Below, in pieces: positions 61,369-64,000 of a stretch of 64,000 nt of DNA. The position numbers were made by a program, and so were the translations under genes. This DNA comes from Rhodobacter sp. SGA-6-6. GTDB taxonomy: Bacteria > Pseudomonadota > Alphaproteobacteria > Rhodobacterales > Rhodobacteraceae. Numbering within the stretch: the stretch's first letter is position 1; every line of letters starts with the position of its first letter. Under the pieces are notes generated by a model. It did not search any database, was not told the origin of the DNA, and saw only the letters and a program-made list of their open reading frames with translations. The DNA lies in the NCBI RefSeq assembly GCF_011043545.1, contig NZ_JAAKGP010000003.1, positions 62,001-126,000 of the forward strand, read 5' to 3'.

Positions 61369-62322
61369 TCAGCTGGACCCGCCCAGCATCCCCTCGGCCA
61401 GCTTCTGCACGATCGGCCGGGCCTCCTCGATCCGCATTCCCGGCCGCAGCGCCGGGCTGTAGAGGATGCGCAGCATCATCTCGTCCATCCGGGTCAGCAG
61501 GGCGAATTCCTCGTCGTCGTTGAAGATCGACGGCCGCGCCCGCGGGCTGTCGTTCGCCAGCCCCAGCCCCTGCGCGATCTCCTCGTGGAAGCAGGATTGC
61601 CGCAAGAGGTCCGGGTGCTCGGCCCGGATCACCGCCACCGCGCGGCTGTAGGTGCCGGAATTGCCCTCGGACAGGGCATAGACCAGGCAATAGGTCGACC
61701 GCGGCATCTGCGTCACGTCGGCGATGTCCGAGGCGGATAGCCCGGGCAATGCCGCCTGCAGCGTGGGGCCGAGCGCCTCGCGTTCATCCTCGGACACCAC
61801 ATGGATCCAGAAGTTGGGCGCGGAATCGGAGAGCGAGATCGGATGGCCGGTGAGCTGGCTCAGCCGGGCGAGGTAGGAGGAAACGCGCGCGCGGTCGGTC
61901 GCCTGCCGGTCCAGCGGCACCGAGGGACCGAAGCGCAGACCCACCCGCACCGGCCCGGTCCATTTGCGCAGGATCGACGGCGCCTCGGACTGCACGAAAC
62001 CGCCGGGGCCGCGGCTGTATTCGTCGAAGAGCGCGATCTTCAGGAAGTTCTCGGCCAGCATCCGGTCGGTGAAGGGCGTGTCCTGCCCGCCGCCGTCGGT
62101 GCGCAACAGCCCCTGCGACAAGAGCGCCTGCTGCACCTGGGCGAAATAGGCCCGCGCGGCGGCGCTTTTCGCCGTCTCCGCCACCGGGGCGGGAGAGGCG
62201 GGGCGGGGCTGCGGCGCGGTGCCGGGGCGCGTCGGCGCCTCGGCCGGCACGCAGGCGGTCACCGCCGCCAGGGCGGCGGCGGCGAAAGGCTTCAGGGGGA
62301 AGGAACGGCGCAGTTTGCTCAC
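61369..62322 (-). CDS. DUF2927 domain lipoprotein
   Basis: 317 residues. N-terminal signal with lipobox VTAC (Cys24), then a Pro-rich linker (25-50). The DUF2927 body contains LRKWTGPVRVGLRFGPSVP, NFWIHVVSEDEREA, and HEEIAQGLGLANDSPRARPSIFNDDEEFALLT. The HEEIAQGLGL stretch looks like a metalloprotease helix (HExxxxxxG, related to the HE-x-x-Q-x-x-G of matrixin-like zinc proteases), so a proteolytic role is possible but not shown. It is translated one base after telA ends... in the same direction, so it is in the same operon. Confidence 0.85.
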   Translation of the reverse strand: MSKLRRSFPLKPFAAAALAAVTACVPAEAPTRPGTAPQPRPASPAPVAETAKSAAARAYFAQVQQALLSQGLLRTDGGGQDTPFTDRMLAENFLKIALFDEYSRGPGGFVQSEAPSILRKWTGPVRVGLRFGPSVPLDRQATDRARVSSYLARLSQLTGHPISLSDSAPNFWIHVVSEDEREALGPTLQAALPGLSASDIADVTQMPRSTYCLVYALSEGNSGTYSRAVAVIRAEHPDLLRQSCFHEEIAQGLGLANDSPRARPSIFNDDEEFALLTRMDEMMLRILYSPALRPGMRIEEARPIVQKLAEGMLGGSS

Positions 62323-62323
62323 C

Positions 62324-63505
62324 TCAGGCCCGGGCTGCGGCTGCGGCGGCGGGGGCGGAGGCCCGGGCGCGGGCCGAGGCCAGGGTGTCGCGCAGCTCGG
62401 CCTCCATCTTGACCAGATCGGCCTCGGCGGCGGCGCGCTTGGCCTTGCCCTCGTCGGCGATGGCCAGGCTTTCGTTGATGGTGTCGATCAGCGTCTGGTT
62501 GGCGCGCTTCACCGTCTCGATGTCGAAGACGCCGCGTTCCATCTCCTGCCGGACCACGCGGTTGGTCTCCTGCAGGTTCTTGGCGTTCGCCTCCAGCAGT
62601 TCGTTGGTCAGGTCGGAGGCGCGTTTCACCGCCACGGCAGCCTCTTGCGAGCGCTGGATGGTCACCGCCTGCGCCAGCTGGGTCTCCCACAGCGGCACGG
62701 TGTTGACGAGCGTCGAGTTGATCTTGGTCACCAGCGACTTGTCGTTCTCCTGCACCAGCCGGATCGAGGGCAGACTTTGCATCGTCACCTGCCGGGTCAG
62801 CTTCAGGTCGTGCACCCGGCGCTCCAGGTCGTCGCGGGCGGCGCGCAGGTCGCGCAGTTCCTGCGCCTTGATCACCTTGTCGTTCTCGGCCGCGGCGGCG
62901 ATCTCGGCTTCCTTCGCCGGGATCACGGTGGCGTCCAGTTCGGCCAGCTTGGCCTCGCCCGCGGCGATGTAGAGCGCCAGTTCGTCGTAGAAATCCAGCG
63001 TCTTGCCGTAAAGGACATCCAGCGACTTGATGTCCTTCAGGAGCTTGTGCTCATGGCCCAGCAGGTCCTCGGTGATCCGGTCGATCTGGCCCTGCACGTC
63101 CTCGTAGCGGGCGACGAACTTGGCGAAGGGCGCGGTGCGGCCGAGCAGGCGTTCCCACCAGCTGGCCTTGCGCCGCAGGTCCAGCTCGGAGACGGAAAAG
63201 CCCCGGATCGCGGTGACGATGTTCTGCAAGCTGTCGCCCGCCGGCCCCACGTCCTTGTTCTTCACGTCCTGCAGCATCTCCTGGCTGATGACCTGCAGCT
63301 CGGCCTGCGCCGCCGATCCGAAGGAGATGATCGACTGGGTGTTGGAGATGTCCAGCTCGTCCATCCGCTTGCGGATCGCGGCGGCCTTGTCGGCCGGCGC
63401 GGCCTCCAGCGGCACGACCTCGGCCATGGGTTCGGCAAGGATTACGGCGGATACCTTCTCGACCTCGGTCGCAAGGGTGCTGTCGGGGGTGGTGGAGGGG
63501 GACAT
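62324..63505 (-). CDS. telA: TelA/KlaA family toxic anion resistance protein
   Basis: 393 residues, all-helical, the usual TelA size. Family pieces: MDELDISNTQSIISFGSAAQAELQ, WWERLLGRTAPFAKFVARYEDVQGQIDRI, KLTRQVTMQSLPSIRLVQENDKSLVTKINSTLVNTVPLWETQLAQAV, and ASDLTNELLEANAKNLQETN. Linked to tellurite and cell-envelope stress resistance in several bacteria; the mechanism is unknown. It lies between the XpaC-like gene upstream and the DUF2927 gene downstream, a conserved arrangement. Confidence 0.92.
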   Translation of the reverse strand: MSPSTTPDSTLATEVEKVSAVILAEPMAEVVPLEAAPADKAAAIRKRMDELDISNTQSIISFGSAAQAELQVISQEMLQDVKNKDVGPAGDSLQNIVTAIRGFSVSELDLRRKASWWERLLGRTAPFAKFVARYEDVQGQIDRITEDLLGHEHKLLKDIKSLDVLYGKTLDFYDELALYIAAGEAKLAELDATVIPAKEAEIAAAAENDKVIKAQELRDLRAARDDLERRVHDLKLTRQVTMQSLPSIRLVQENDKSLVTKINSTLVNTVPLWETQLAQAVTIQRSQEAAVAVKRASDLTNELLEANAKNLQETNRVVRQEMERGVFDIETVKRANQTLIDTINESLAIADEGKAKRAAAEADLVKMEAELRDTLASARARASAPAAAAAARA

Positions 63506-63539
63506 GGGGCAACTCTTCCTTGGATGGGGGACGGGAGGG

Positions 63540-64000
63540 TCAGCGGTTTTCCATCTTCAGCCGGTCGCGCAGCACCGAGATCTCGATGTCGAGGTCGGTG
63601 CGGTCGTTGGCCAGGAGGGCGGTGGAGCGGTCGGCGAAGGTGGTCTCCAGATCGGTCAGCAGCGCCTCCCAATCGGCGCGGGCGCCATCGTCGCGGGTGC
63701 GCGCCCAGTGGTCGGCGAACTTGACGGTCGCGTCGCGGGCGCCGGTCAGGTAGACGGTCAGATACTTGCGCGCGGCGGTCAGGTCGCGCGGGTCTTCCTC
63801 GATCCGCCGGAACAGCGCCCGGGCGCGGGTGGCGAATTGCTCGACCCGGGCCTCGGCCCGGCGGTCGTTCGCGCGCAGGATGGCGTCCTTCATCTGGGCC
63901 AAGGTGGTCTCGGCCTCGGTCACCGCGCGGGCCACCCGCTCGGTCTGGAAGGGGTCGATCCCCTCCATCCCCTTGTCGCGCATCGGGTCCATGCCGAAGG
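63540..64000 (-). CDS. XpaC-like (5-bromo-4-chloroindolyl phosphate hydrolysis) protein, C-terminal part
   Basis: The gene continues beyond the right edge. Inside the window the frame reads FGMDPMRDKGMEGIDPFQ then helical ARAVTEAETTLAQMKDAILRANDRRAEARVEQFATRARALFRRIEEDP and KYLTVYLTGARDATVKFADHW. This is the XpaC C-terminal helical domain. A Met at 63992 exists, but the open frame goes on past it in the family register, so the true start is outside. XpaC and TelA genes are found together in many bacteria. The XpaC name comes from a staining phenotype; the biochemical role is not known. Confidence 0.8.
   Translation of the reverse strand, partial: FGMDPMRDKGMEGIDPFQTERVARAVTEAETTLAQMKDAILRANDRRAEARVEQFATRARALFRRIEEDPRDLTAARKYLTVYLTGARDATVKFADHWARTRDDGARADWEALLTDLETTFADRSTALLANDRTDLDIEISVLRDRLKMENR

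Overview
The window looks like chromosome from a GC-rich alphaproteobacterium of the Rhodobacterales (Rhodobacteraceae/Paracoccaceae type). The signs are strongly G/C third codon positions, a GcrA cell-cycle regulator, a eukaryotic-like NDUFS4-type complex I subunit, small families common in this group (DUF1467, DUF6455, DUF2927), an FnrL-type FNR box and a full CtrA box. No rRNA, CRISPR array, phage block or intact insertion sequence was found. Most of it is ordinary housekeeping chromosome.

Layout. 1-9100: edge of a DEAD-box helicase, a lone ribbon-helix-helix protein, carB, pabB-pabC, then aspS with a DUF1993 gene and a GNAT acetyltransferase. 9100-18130: small conserved genes (M48 lipoprotein, DUF6455, IMPACT protein, dgkA, CDGSH protein), rimO, a class II HDAC-like deacetylase, a receiver-domain protein, methylmalonyl-CoA epimerase, DUF1467, EI24 and a nitroreductase. 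18190-19270: wreckage of a peptide ABC transporter ATPase joined to the C-terminus of an M19 dipeptidase. 19479-30960: AsmA, a di-heme cytochrome c peroxidase, gcrA, a serine hydrolase, meaB, a DMT exporter with a divergent ArsR-type regulator, rpmB, a PNPOx-like protein, an MFS transporter and a second DUF1993 gene. 31341-38872: argD-argF, hrpB, lepA. 38900-41423: a strip of very small envelope proteins, partly in a lower-GC patch. 41559-44973: uvrB, complex I accessory subunit, GNAT protein, tRNA-Arg(UCU). 44976-50865: a minus-strand catabolic-looking set (GlxA-type regulator, enolase-superfamily enzyme, three alpha/beta hydrolases, a PLP ammonia-lyase). 51019-58620: ABC exporter, acyl-CoA synthetase, dtd, pfkB-type kinase, purC, GNAT protein. 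58941-64000: a zinc-ribbon/SPFH/DUF2927/TelA/XpaC cluster that resembles a membrane-stress module.

The most unusual content is between the genes. Two families of structured intergenic repeats recur through the window. Family A (six composite copies, three half copies) is a modular palindrome with a conserved GGATATTT edge whose inner stem changes sequence between copies while staying complementary. Family B (four copies) is a string of four hairpins, and its main stem also shows compensatory changes. A third, shorter palindrome sits in frame inside carB. Several regulatory sites can be read directly: an FNR box before a Cys-rich DUF6455 gene, an Irr-like palindrome overlapping an FNR-like box before the peroxidase gene, a CtrA box before a small lipoprotein gene, and a shared LacI-type operator sequence before an MFS transporter and a sugar kinase 28 kb apart.
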